Positions 7,667 through 14,915 of a DNA stretch of 18,186 nt are shown here, piece after piece. The notes beneath the pieces were generated by a model. It was not told the origin of the DNA and ran no database searches. It saw only the letters and a list, made by a program, of their open reading frames with translations. The position numbers and the translations under genes were made by a program. Within the stretch, counting starts at the first letter, position 1, and every line of letters begins with the position of its first letter. Location: NCBI GenBank assembly GCA_049282265.1, contig JBAPTR010000309.1, positions 1 through 18,186 on the forward strand, given 5' to 3'. The DNA is from CAYUCJ01 sp049282265 (GTDB lineage: Bacteria; Desulfobacterota; DSM-4660; Desulfatiglandales; Desulfatiglandaceae).

Positions 7667-8329
7667 TTATGCTGTCAAGAAAAGAAAAGCCGGGATCGAA
7701 GAAAAACAGATGCCGATAACAAAAGCAAGAACGATGCTGACCACCTTGATAGCCGGCATGTATTTGGGATGGTTGGCGCCGATGGTCTGAAAGGCACTCC
7801 AAAAGCCGTGCCTGACGTGGAATGCCACAACGATGACGGAAAACATATAGAAAACACCATAGAGAGGATTTCCGAAGGCCGTTGAAACCATTTTGAAGAG
7901 CCCCCCTTGGGCCTCTCGATCAACAAAGGTGAAGGCGAACAGATGAATGATGACGAATATCAGGATGTACAGGCCCGTATAAGGCTGGAGTCTTGATGAG
8001 ATGGTCTGCCCGCCGGGAGCATTCTTATGCAGGACACTCTTTTTCATCACATAGCCCTTTGGTCTGGCCATGAGATTCTGAAAATAGAGCAGAACGGCAA
8101 AAAAAATATGAAGCAAGGCGAAGACCACAAGGCCCGCCTCTGCCACATGCAGAAGAGGTCCATACTCATGCAGATGAGCGGAATATCCGTTAAAGGCAGA
8201 CTCTCCAGCATAGATAAAAAAATTACCGATGAGGTGGGTGACCAGAAAAAGGCAAAATGCCAGACCCGTCGACGCCATCACCAGTTTCTTGCCGATAGAT
8301 GACCTAAAGGTCGCTACGAACCAGTTCAT
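7667..8329 (-). CDS. sdhC: Succinate dehydrogenase/fumarate reductase cytochrome b subunit
   Basis: The membrane anchor that holds heme b and exchanges electrons with quinone; 220 residues. Five hydrophobic helices are visible (about 15-38, 62-85, 117-137, 155-176 and 193-215), the single-subunit, five-helix form known from Wolinella and Bacillus. Candidate axial heme histidines are H32 (THLIGN), H74 (LLHIFF), H129 (IIHLFAF) and H171/H174 (FHVRHGFW), enough for two hemes. It is the first gene of sdhCAB and has a GGAG site 6 bases before the ATG. About 330 bp of repeat-filled DNA separates it from mdh upstream, so it may have its own promoter; I could not pick one with confidence. Confidence 0.94.
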   Translation of the reverse strand: MNWFVATFRSSIGKKLVMASTGLAFCLFLVTHLIGNFFIYAGESAFNGYSAHLHEYGPLLHVAEAGLVVFALLHIFFAVLLYFQNLMARPKGYVMKKSVLHKNAPGGQTISSRLQPYTGLYILIFVIIHLFAFTFVDREAQGGLFKMVSTAFGNPLYGVFYMFSVIVVAFHVRHGFWSAFQTIGANHPKYMPAIKVVSIVLAFVIGICFSSIPAFLFLTA

Positions 8330-8352
8330 TTATTTCTCCATTTCTCAACTTT

Positions 8353-8384
8353 TATGGAACCGTAAAAAGTCCGTCCCTGGACTT
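8353..8384 (-). repeat. Copy of the AAGTCC...GGACTTTTTAC hairpin repeat
   Basis: Read on the minus strand, AAGTCC (8384-8379), six bases, then GGACTTTTTAC and GTTCCAT. The same arrangement stands at 180-215, before the rhamnose gene. Both copies keep the AAGTCC/GGACTT stem although the loop differs in length and sequence. It lies just upstream of sdhC. Confidence 0.65.
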
Positions 8385-8472
8385 CCAAGGCAGTCGTGAC
8401 CTCCTTGAGCAGGCAAACCGCATATTCCAGAAGCTACGCTCCCTCCGTCGTCCATGACTCCGGTCGCTGCGG

Positions 8473-8510
8473 ATTTCGACCCTTCCACTGTCCTGTTCCA
8501 GGGTCGAAAT
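8473..8510. repeat. Hairpin with 11-bp perfect stem between mdh and sdhC
   Basis: ATTTCGACCCT (8473-8483) pairs exactly with AGGGTCGAAAT (8500-8510) across a 16-base loop. No U-run follows on either strand, so it is not an ordinary terminator. It sits within the 328-bp mdh-sdhC gap, most of which is taken up by repeats; I see no gene in that gap. Confidence 0.6.
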
Positions 8511-8540
8511 GACGCCGCTTCAGGAACATCCCGTTCATCT

Positions 8541-8660
8541 CCGCCAAGGTGTTTAGAAAACATCTGAAAAAGAGTGTCAGGTTCGGCCGAATACCTCTAT
8601 CGCCTTCGTTGCTCATAGGCTGTCGCTTGCTGAATAAATCAGCTTCTTACGAATCCATTA
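8541..8660 (+). repeat. Long dispersed repeat, copy 1 (reaches the mdh stop codon)
   Basis: About 120 bp that matches 17987-18093 in the opposite orientation. Shared blocks are GTGTTTAGAAA, CTGAAAAAGAGTGTCA, TCGTTGCTCATAGGCTG, and a terminal AGCTTCTTACGAATCCATTA. The last block is a variant of the AGCTTTTTACGATTCCATCA unit and contains the mdh stop codon (8658-8660, minus strand). A shorter fragment, CTGAAAAAGAGTGTCAGG, also stands at 9699-9716. Small open frames across the copies read alike only because the DNA is repeated. Confidence 0.7.
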
Positions 8661-9596
8661 ACCTTTCAGCCGCTCCATATCCTTTACCAATCCTTCCACT
8701 GCTGCGGCCGATGCATCCAACGCTGTTTTTTCTTGCGCGGTGAGTTGGATTTCAATGATCTCTTCCATTCCTCCGGCTCCCAGCTTGACCGGGACCCCTA
8801 TGAACAGGTTGTGAATTCCGTATTCCCCCTCCAGGTAGGCGGCACAGGGAAGAATCATTTTCCTGTCCTTCAGGATGGCTTCCGTCATCTGCACCGCGGA
8901 AGAGGCCGGCGCGTAATAGGCGCTGCCTGTCTTGAGAAGGCTGACGATCTCCGCTCCTCCCTGCCGGGTTCTCTGGACAAGGGCCTCGATGCGTTCAGGC
9001 TCCAGGAGTTCCGTAATAGGGATGCCCGCCACTGTTGAATAGCGGGGCAGGGGAACCATGGTGTCTCCGTGGCCACCCAGGACAAAGGCGTGCACGTTTT
9101 CCACGGATACCTTGAGCTCCATGGCTATAAAGGACCTGAAGCGAGCCGAATCCAGGACGCCGGCCATGCCGATAACCCTTTCTCTCGGAAAACCGCTCGC
9201 CTCCAGGGCTATGTGACACATGGCGTCCAGGGGATTGCTCACCAGGATCAAAACGGCGTCGGGGGCGACGGAAGCGATGGATTTTACAACGGTTCCGACG
9301 ATCCCCATGTTCGTGGATAGGAGATCGTCACGGCTCATACCGGGTTTGCGAGGTATGCCCGCGGTTATGATAACGATATCCGAATCCTTGGCTTGACCGT
9401 AATCGTTGGTTACCCCAAAGATCTTAGAATCGTGTTTTTCCACGGGAGCCGCTTCCATGAGGTCAAGGGCCTTGCCGGCCGGAACCCCTTCCAGGATGTC
9501 CATGAGCACCACATCAGCCAGCCCCTTCTCGGCCACACGCATCGCCGCCGTGGCTCCAACGTTTCCGGCACCCACAACGGTTACTTTTTTCCTCAT
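8658..9596 (-). CDS. mdh: Malate dehydrogenase (lactate dehydrogenase-like type)
   Basis: NAD-dependent interconversion of malate and oxaloacetate in the cytosol. From the chosen start it has 312 residues, normal for the family. It shows GAGNVG (9-14) for NAD binding with the acidic D33 favouring NADH; the mobile-loop IPRKPGMSR, where R83 marks malate rather than lactate specificity together with R89; SNPLD (120-124); R152; and the catalytic histidine in GGHGD (H176). I chose the ATG at 9596 because AGGAGT lies 6 bases upstream; the in-frame ATG at 9617 has no such site. It follows the carboxyltransferase gene by 185 bp and precedes sdhCAB, which fits a dicarboxylate pathway cluster. Its stop codon lies inside a dispersed repeat. 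Confidence 0.95.
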   Translation of the reverse strand: MRKKVTVVGAGNVGATAAMRVAEKGLADVVLMDILEGVPAGKALDLMEAAPVEKHDSKIFGVTNDYGQAKDSDIVIITAGIPRKPGMSRDDLLSTNMGIVGTVVKSIASVAPDAVLILVSNPLDAMCHIALEASGFPRERVIGMAGVLDSARFRSFIAMELKVSVENVHAFVLGGHGDTMVPLPRYSTVAGIPITELLEPERIEALVQRTRQGGAEIVSLLKTGSAYYAPASSAVQMTEAILKDRKMILPCAAYLEGEYGIHNLFIGVPVKLGAGGMEEIIEIQLTAQEKTALDASAAAVEGLVKDMERLKG

Positions 9597-9698
9597 TTCA
9601 TCACTCCTTTTTTGCAAATGCGGGTTAGTCGGTTGGCCCGTTCGCCGCTTGGCCCGTTTCGTCTTGCCGTCTCATCCACCGGAGCTCAGGAGAAGAGC

Positions 9699-9716
9699 CT
9701 GAAAAAGAGTGTCAGG
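9699..9716 (+). repeat. Short fragment of the long dispersed repeat
   Basis: CTGAAAAAGAGTGTCAGG is identical to 8564-8581 and differs at two positions from 18071-18054 on the minus strand. It lies in the 185-bp gap between the carboxyltransferase gene and mdh. I see no terminator in that gap, so the two genes may share a transcript. Confidence 0.55.
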
Positions 9717-9781
9717 ATCTCCTCCCATTCCACTTGCTGCTCACGGCTTAATGGGCAAACCGGTCAATGGTTCCCCTTTCC

Positions 9782-11275
9782 TTACATGGTCTTGCAGACC
9801 TGCTCGATGGCGGCGGCCATGGCCTCGTCTTCCTTCCTGATATCCGCCAGTGTCTTGGGCAGCACATCCTTTGGCCGTTCTTCCAATCCGTATTTCCATT
9901 TCAGATACTGCTCCCCTGTTCTCGGGTAAAGGGCATAGATGAGCAGATCAAAATCATCCTTGGCCAAGTCACCTATCTTTTTCCTGTCCTCTTCGAGTTC
10001 AGGTTCCAGATAGTCTGCGGCGCGACCGGTCACGGGTGTTTGACCCCGTTTGTAGTTTTTCAGGACCTTCTCCTGGACATCAGGGTCTACCTCAGTCGGG
10101 GTTTTTCCGTAAAGACCATACACGAGGTCCTTGACTTCGTTGGTGACCATCTTGTATCTCCCGAAGAGGACATTCAACACCGCTTGGACACCCACAATCT
10201 GGCTCGTAGGCGTAACCAGGGGCGGCATTCCCAGTTCCTTGCGTGTCACGGCAACTTCTTTGTACACTTCAGGGAGCCTGTCAAGGGCCTTGGCCTGCTT
10301 CAATTGATTGACCAGGTTTGAGATCATGCCCCCTGGAACCTGATGGGCAAGGACGCCGGTATCGATGACGGACATCCTGTTCTTGGCCAGATAATCGCGA
10401 TATTTCGGGGCGACACTCTCAATATAGTCACCCAATTCCAAAAGGAGATGAAGATCCAGTTCCGTATCTCGGTCGGTTTCAAACAGGGTTGCCACCATGG
10501 GTTCAACCGCCGGTTGCGAAGTCCGGAGCGCAAAAGGCGCCAGACAGGTATCCACGATATCCACGCCGGCCTCTATTGCTTTCAGGTACACCATGGAGGC
10601 CATCCCGCTGGTATAATGGGTGTGCAGGTGAATGGGGATGGAGATCACCTTTTTCAGCTCGGTCACGATTTTGGCAATGTCAAAAGGGGCCATGATGCCT
10701 GCCATGTCTTTCAGACAGAGGGTGTCGGCTCCCATGTCCTGAATTTCTTTGGCCTTTTTCAGATAATACTCAAGGTTGAATACCTCTCCGCCCATGCGTC
10801 TTTGAGTGAGGGAATAGCAGATCGTCCCCTGAAAGTGCTTGCCATTGGCCTTGATACGTTCCACGACGGTCCTGAAATTTCTGAAATCATTCAAGGCATC
10901 AAAGACGCGAAAGACGTCCATCCCCGCCTCACAGGTCTTGTCCACGAACAGCCTGGCCACGTCATCGGCATAGTTCCTGTAACCAACGAGGTTCTGCCCC
11001 CTTAACAACATGGTGAATGGGGTTTTCCTGATGTATTTCTTGAGGGTTCGTATCCGATCGAACGGATCTTCCCCCAGGAAGCGGTGCATGGTATCGAAGG
11101 TCGCGCCGCCCCATACCTCCATTGCCCAGAAGCCCACATCGTCCATCTTTTCGGCGATGGGGATCATGTCCTCGGTCCTCATCCTTGTCGCCAAAAGAGA
11201 TTGATGTCCATCACGGAAGGTGTTGTCCTGAATTTTCAGCGGGTTTTTTGTGCCCCCTTCCAAAAAGTTGTCCAT
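9782..11275 (-). CDS. Carboxyltransferase subunit (pyruvate carboxylase B / oxaloacetate decarboxylase alpha / transcarboxylase 5S type), without biotin domain
   Basis: Transfers CO2 between biotin and pyruvate/oxaloacetate. The 497-residue protein has the TIM-barrel motifs RDGHQS (21-26, metal ligand D22), RGQNLVGYR (92-100), the LCLKDMAG segment with the lysine expected to be carbamylated (K189), and HLHTHYTSG (metal ligands H216, H218), then a conserved C-terminal carboxylase domain ending near 495. There is no AMKM biotin motif, so a separate biotin carrier must act with it. Length and closeness of motifs resemble the propionibacterial transcarboxylase 5S subunit, but pyruvate carboxylase subunit B is equally possible. 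Start choice is supported by GGAGG at 11283-11287, 7 bases before the ATG. With mdh and sdhCAB downstream on the same strand it makes or uses oxaloacetate. Confidence 0.88.
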   Translation of the reverse strand: MDNFLEGGTKNPLKIQDNTFRDGHQSLLATRMRTEDMIPIAEKMDDVGFWAMEVWGGATFDTMHRFLGEDPFDRIRTLKKYIRKTPFTMLLRGQNLVGYRNYADDVARLFVDKTCEAGMDVFRVFDALNDFRNFRTVVERIKANGKHFQGTICYSLTQRRMGGEVFNLEYYLKKAKEIQDMGADTLCLKDMAGIMAPFDIAKIVTELKKVISIPIHLHTHYTSGMASMVYLKAIEAGVDIVDTCLAPFALRTSQPAVEPMVATLFETDRDTELDLHLLLELGDYIESVAPKYRDYLAKNRMSVIDTGVLAHQVPGGMISNLVNQLKQAKALDRLPEVYKEVAVTRKELGMPPLVTPTSQIVGVQAVLNVLFGRYKMVTNEVKDLVYGLYGKTPTEVDPDVQEKVLKNYKRGQTPVTGRAADYLEPELEEDRKKIGDLAKDDFDLLIYALYPRTGEQYLKWKYGLEERPKDVLPKTLADIRKEDEAMAAAIEQVCKTM

Positions 11276-11718
11276 TTCTAAACCTCCATACTGTAGATAT
11301 ACTCATTGTGATTGAATCTCATTATTCCCTTGCTTCCACCGTGAACCCTAAACACCTGAAATTCGAATGGGGATAATTCTATTTTCCCTCATGTGTTTAT
11401 GCGTAACTCCTGAGAAGAAACCTGTCAAGCCTCAAAGTTTGAACCTTTTTTATTTTATATTGACCCTATAGAGGTTTTGGCATAAACTGTCAAATAATTT
11501 GCATATATTTTACGAACAGCGGGCGAATTGCTTTCTCCAGATGGATGAAACGTCTACCCGAGGGTTTTTTTTATATGGCAGAAGAAGGCGAGTAAAGGTA
11601 TGTTACCGCAAGATCAGCTTTTCAAAATTCCTCCTTAAATCTTTAAGAGCATTTAGCTTCGGTATCAAGTCATTTATATAAATAAACTCTAATTAATTTT
11701 AGTTGAGGGGGTAGTGAA
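11276..11718. other. Divergent intergenic region between the carboxyltransferase gene and livJ
   Basis: 443 bp without a convincing gene; it is AT-rich towards livJ. It holds the GGAGG site of the minus-strand gene, a perfect but isolated TTGACA on the minus strand (11428-11423) with no good -10, and a sigma-70-like candidate for livJ. It also has an 8-T run at 11565-11572 preceded by a weak stem (CGGG 11520-11523 with CCCG 11557-11560, inner AGATG/CGTCT). A 60-codon open frame at 11499-11681 lacks any family resemblance I recognise. Confidence 0.5.
11460..11488 (+). promoter_or_regulatory. Candidate sigma-70 promoter for the liv operon
   Basis: TTGACC (11460-11465), 17 bases, then TAAACT (11483-11488): five of six and four of six matches to the usual boxes. 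It would give a leader of roughly 225 bases before livJ, containing the T-run at 11565-11572. Another TATAAA at 11677-11682 lies nearer but has no clear -35 box. This is pattern matching only. Confidence 0.35.
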
Positions 11719-12927
11719 ATGAAAAATCTGGCAAGATGTTTGTTGATTACCTTCGTCGCACTGGGAATGGTTTTTACATTGGGGACCTTTGCCAGTGCAA
11801 AGGTCATTAAGTTGGGGTGTGCAATATCTTTCACGGGCGGAAAGAGCAGAACCGGGAAAATGTACAGGGATTCGTACAACATGGCGGTAAAACAAATCAA
11901 TGATTCGGGAGGAATAAAAGTCGGCAATGAAAAGTATATGTTGAAGATTGTCTATTATGACGACAAGAGCAACCCAAATGAAAGCTCCCGGTTGGTTGAA
12001 AAACTCATAAATGAAGATAAGGTCGATTTTTTGCTCGGTCCTTATTCAAGCGGGATTACCATTCCCAACAGCATCGTTGCCCAGCGTTACAAGATTCCTA
12101 TGATAGAAGGAGGCGGGGCGTCGGGAAAAATTTTCAGCCGGGGGAACAAATATATTTTCGGAACCCTTCCACCGGCCGGACAATATTTCCAGTCAACTCT
12201 CGAAATGCTGGAAACTTTCAAGCCTGCACCGAAGAGCATTGCGATACTTTATTCAGATGATAAATTCGATATCAGTGTTGGAAACGGCACAAAAAAAATC
12301 GCAAAGAAAATGGGTTTTGATGTGGTGCTTTTCGAGAAATATGCTGAAAATGCATCAGATTTTACCTCCGTTTTGACGAAAATTAAATCCATCAACGCGA
12401 GCGTCGTTCTGGTTGCGGGTCATACCCAGGAAGCGCTCAATTTTACACAGCAGGCAAAGGAATTGAATGTCTGCCCAAAACTGATCAGCATGACTGTGGG
12501 GCCCTCCGAGGCGGATTTTCGTAAATCCCTCGGCAAAGATGCTGAATACATCTATGGGGTCGCGAGCTGGTCTCCCCAAATGGATTTTGCGGGGTATCTG
12601 TTTAAAGATACCAAAGAATTTCTAAGCCTTTTCAAAAAGAAATACAACTATGATCCGGACTATCACAATGCCAGTGGAATTGCAGATATAGCTGTCTTTA
12701 AGGATGCGATTGAACGGGCCAAAAGTTTGGATCCTGCAAAAGTGCGGGATGCGATCGCCGCCACGTCTCTGAACACAATCTATGGGCGTGTGAGATTCAG
12801 CCCGAATGGTCAGATAATGGGGACAAGCGTTGCCCTGCAAATCCAGGGCGGAGAGGTGTATCAGGTCTATCCCGGTAGTCACAAAAAGCCTGTTTATCCA
12901 GTTGCCTGCTGGAAGGACCGGAAGTAG
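11719..12927 (+). CDS. livJ: Periplasmic branched-chain amino acid-type substrate-binding protein
   Basis: The extracytoplasmic receptor of the HAAT/Liv ABC transporter encoded downstream. The 402-residue precursor has a signal peptide (MKNLARCLLI..., hydrophobic to about residue 25) with a likely signal peptidase I site after FASA (A27); the cleavage region lacks a lipobox cysteine. The mature start KVIKLGCAISFTGG is typical of type I periplasmic binding proteins in family Peripla_BP_6, followed by YDDKSNPNESSRLVEKLI and LGPYSSGITIP. It ends in YPVACWKDRK, a common C-terminus in this family. A GAGGGGG site lies 8 bases before the ATG. The ligand may be leucine-like, an amide or an aromatic acid; it cannot be read from sequence. 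The gene looks more AT-rich than the sdh genes. Confidence 0.92.
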   Translation: MKNLARCLLITFVALGMVFTLGTFASAKVIKLGCAISFTGGKSRTGKMYRDSYNMAVKQINDSGGIKVGNEKYMLKIVYYDDKSNPNESSRLVEKLINEDKVDFLLGPYSSGITIPNSIVAQRYKIPMIEGGGASGKIFSRGNKYIFGTLPPAGQYFQSTLEMLETFKPAPKSIAILYSDDKFDISVGNGTKKIAKKMGFDVVLFEKYAENASDFTSVLTKIKSINASVVLVAGHTQEALNFTQQAKELNVCPKLISMTVGPSEADFRKSLGKDAEYIYGVASWSPQMDFAGYLFKDTKEFLSLFKKKYNYDPDYHNASGIADIAVFKDAIERAKSLDPAKVRDAIAATSLNTIYGRVRFSPNGQIMGTSVALQIQGGEVYQVYPGSHKKPVYPVACWKDRK

Positions 12928-13012
12928 TTTTTGCAGTAATGGCCTGCTATCGCGGGACTCGTTACCGAAATTTGCCCGATTCTCTTTGTTGAGGTCAAAA
13001 AAAACCGGCCAG

Positions 13013-13047
13013 GCGGGAGAGAAGGAGATAAGCACCCTTCTTCCCGC
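13013..13047 (+). promoter_or_regulatory. Hairpin between livJ and livH
   Basis: GCGGGAGAGAAGG (13013-13025) pairs with CCTTCTTCCCGC (13036-13047) with one bulged base and a 10-base loop. It is followed by only TTT. It lies in the 147-bp gap between the binding-protein gene and the permease genes, where such a hairpin could stabilise the upstream mRNA or partly stop transcription so that binding protein is made in excess. Confidence 0.5.
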
Positions 13048-13074
13048 TTTGGTGTAACCGGGGCCAATACCTTA

Positions 13075-13935
13075 ATGATACTTCAGATAGTTATCAATGG
13101 GCTTTTGAAAGGTGGACTGTACGCCTTAATGGCCATGGGGATGTCTCTCATCTGGGGGGTCATGGATATTATCAATATTGCCCATGGTTCTTTCATTATG
13201 TTGGGGGCATTTACAACCTACTGGCTTTTCACACTTCTCGGGATTGACCCTTTCCTTAGCTTGATCGCCTCGATCGGGTTCCTTTTTGTTTTCGGATATA
13301 TTGTTCAAAAATATCTGATAAACCTCATCATCAGGGCCAGCGCCTTTATAACCCTGGTCCTGACTTTCGGCATTGAAATTTTCATAAACAATCTGGCCCA
13401 GGTATTGTGGAGTGCGGATGTGAGAATGGTTCAGATCCCCTATGGGGCTGCAAATTTCTCTATCGGCAGTTCGGTAACAATACCTATTATGCGCCTTATT
13501 GCCTTTCTGTTGGTCATCGTTATCAGCATTATCTTATTTTTCATTCTCAACCGAACAAATCTGGGACGATCCATACGTGCCACATCTCAGGACCTCGATG
13601 CCGCCCGTCTGGTGGGAGTCGATGTGGCAAAGACCTACTCTGTAACATTCGGCCTGGGGGTAGGTGCTGCCGGAGCTGCAGGGACCTTGTGGTCCATTCT
13701 CTTTCCGATCACCCCCATGATGGGAGGGATATTAACGCTGAAATCTTTTGTGGTCGTTATTATCGGGGGATTGGGAAGCATGCTGGGACCACTCATCGGT
13801 GGCCTGATCCTGGGAGTGACGGAGTCGCTTGGAACGAATTGGCTCGGAGCAACGTATGAAAATCTAATCGGGTTTACGATACTTGTCCTAGTCTTGATCA
13901 TGAGGCCCAAAGGGATCATGGGAGGCGCTGATTAG
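13075..13935 (+). CDS. livH: Branched-chain amino acid-type ABC transporter permease LivH
   Basis: The first of two inner-membrane permease subunits. It has 286 residues, mostly hydrophobic, with about eight membrane segments. The N-terminus LQIVINGLLKGGLYALMAMG followed by MSLIWGVMDIINIAHGSF is diagnostic of LivH, as is the GRSIRATSQDLDAARLVGVDV cytoplasmic loop that contacts the ATPases. The later VVIIGGLGSMLGPLIGGLILG is also typical. The ATG has only a weak GGGGCC upstream, in contrast to the strong site of livJ, which would lower permease output relative to binding protein. It is separated from livM by 2 bp, so the two are surely co-transcribed. Confidence 0.95.
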   Translation: MILQIVINGLLKGGLYALMAMGMSLIWGVMDIINIAHGSFIMLGAFTTYWLFTLLGIDPFLSLIASIGFLFVFGYIVQKYLINLIIRASAFITLVLTFGIEIFINNLAQVLWSADVRMVQIPYGAANFSIGSSVTIPIMRLIAFLLVIVISIILFFILNRTNLGRSIRATSQDLDAARLVGVDVAKTYSVTFGLGVGAAGAAGTLWSILFPITPMMGGILTLKSFVVVIIGGLGSMLGPLIGGLILGVTESLGTNWLGATYENLIGFTILVLVLIMRPKGIMGGAD

Positions 13936-13937
13936 GT

Positions 13938-14906
13938 ATGGGAAATAAACGCCTAAGAAATTATCTCATTTGTGGCCTCATCTTGCTCGGAGTGGCAGTC
14001 TTTCCATTGCTTTTCAATAATTTCGTTATCCGCTTCGGCACTGACATCCTGATGTTTGCGATCATGGCAAGTGCCTGGAATATTATAGGTGGCTATACCG
14101 GATACGCGTCCTTCGGAAATGTCGTTTTTTTTGGCATCGGGGCATATACCACGGCAGTACTAATGGAAAAGGCAGGCCTGAATTTCGCCTTTGCCTTCAT
14201 CGCGGCCGGCATGGGGTCGGCACTATTCGCAATCATCATCGGGCTCCCCGTACTTCGTTTGCATGGCCACTATTTTGCGATCGCCACGTTGGGTGTAGCC
14301 GAGGCGATGAAGGCATTGGTTCAAAATCTGGAAATAACAGAAGGAAATTCAGGGATATACCTCCCTATGCTCGATCTTTCCGTTAAGGCTCAATATTGTT
14401 TCTTCTTTTATGTGATGCTCGGGACATTGATTGTAACATTAGTTGCCACTTATTTTCTTTTAAACGCAAAATTCGGATATTCTTTGATCGCCATCAGGGA
14501 AGATGAAGATTCAGCTAATTCTATTGGTATCAATACGACCGCAGCAAAAACAATCGCCTTCGCCTTGAGCGGTTTATTTACCGGCCTCGCGGGCAGTGTC
14601 TATGCTTATCAACAGGCATTTATCAAGCCAGGATCCGTGTTTACTGTAGAAAGCACACTTAAGATGATCGTCATGGCGATTTTTGGAGGCATCGGGAGGC
14701 TCTTTGGTCCCTTATTGGGCGCAGTCAGCATAGAAGTTGTTTCAGAAATACTTTCCAATTATTTCCTGGTAGCCCATACGCTTTTTTTCGGTGCCCTGGT
14801 TATTCTCTCCATTGTGTTTATGCCCAAAGGCATTGCAGATATGCTCACACAGAAAAAGTTCGGCCTGATCTACTTTCTGCAAAATATCCGAAAGAATCGA
14901 ATCTAA
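13938..14906 (+). CDS. livM: Branched-chain amino acid-type ABC transporter permease LivM
   Basis: The second inner-membrane permease subunit, 322 residues with roughly nine to ten hydrophobic helices. Family hallmarks are MASAWNIIGGYTGYASFGNVVFFGIGAYT (LivM uses a GYxGxxSFG-type signature), the HGHYFAIATLGVAEA segment, the cytoplasmic loop LIAIREDEDSANSIGINT that docks on the ATPase, and GGIGRLFGPLLGA near the C-terminus. The ribosome binding site GGGAGG lies within the end of livH, about 12 bases upstream, and the start codon is 2 bp after the livH stop, suggesting coupling. It is a typical length with no lesions seen. Confidence 0.95.
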   Translation: MGNKRLRNYLICGLILLGVAVFPLLFNNFVIRFGTDILMFAIMASAWNIIGGYTGYASFGNVVFFGIGAYTTAVLMEKAGLNFAFAFIAAGMGSALFAIIIGLPVLRLHGHYFAIATLGVAEAMKALVQNLEITEGNSGIYLPMLDLSVKAQYCFFFYVMLGTLIVTLVATYFLLNAKFGYSLIAIREDEDSANSIGINTTAAKTIAFALSGLFTGLAGSVYAYQQAFIKPGSVFTVESTLKMIVMAIFGGIGRLFGPLLGAVSIEVVSEILSNYFLVAHTLFFGALVILSIVFMPKGIADMLTQKKFGLIYFLQNIRKNRI

Positions 14907-14915
14907 GGTTTTCAT

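Noticed and set aside
8549..8743. Small plus-strand open frame beginning MFRKHLKKSV
   Set aside because: It lies in the dispersed repeat and runs into mdh on the other strand. Its likeness to the frame at 17883-18086 is due to DNA repetition.
9597..9617. Upstream ATG giving a 319-residue malate dehydrogenase
   Set aside because: The ribosome binding site at 9603-9608 lies inside this extension and serves the ATG at 9596, where family homology begins.
11423..11428. Perfect minus-strand TTGACA as a promoter for the carboxyltransferase gene
   Set aside because: No acceptable -10 box lies 16-18 bases downstream, so a single hexamer is not enough.
11499..11681. 60-codon plus-strand open frame before livJ
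   Set aside because: Low-complexity basic translation over an AT-rich control region, no ribosome binding site and no recognisable family.
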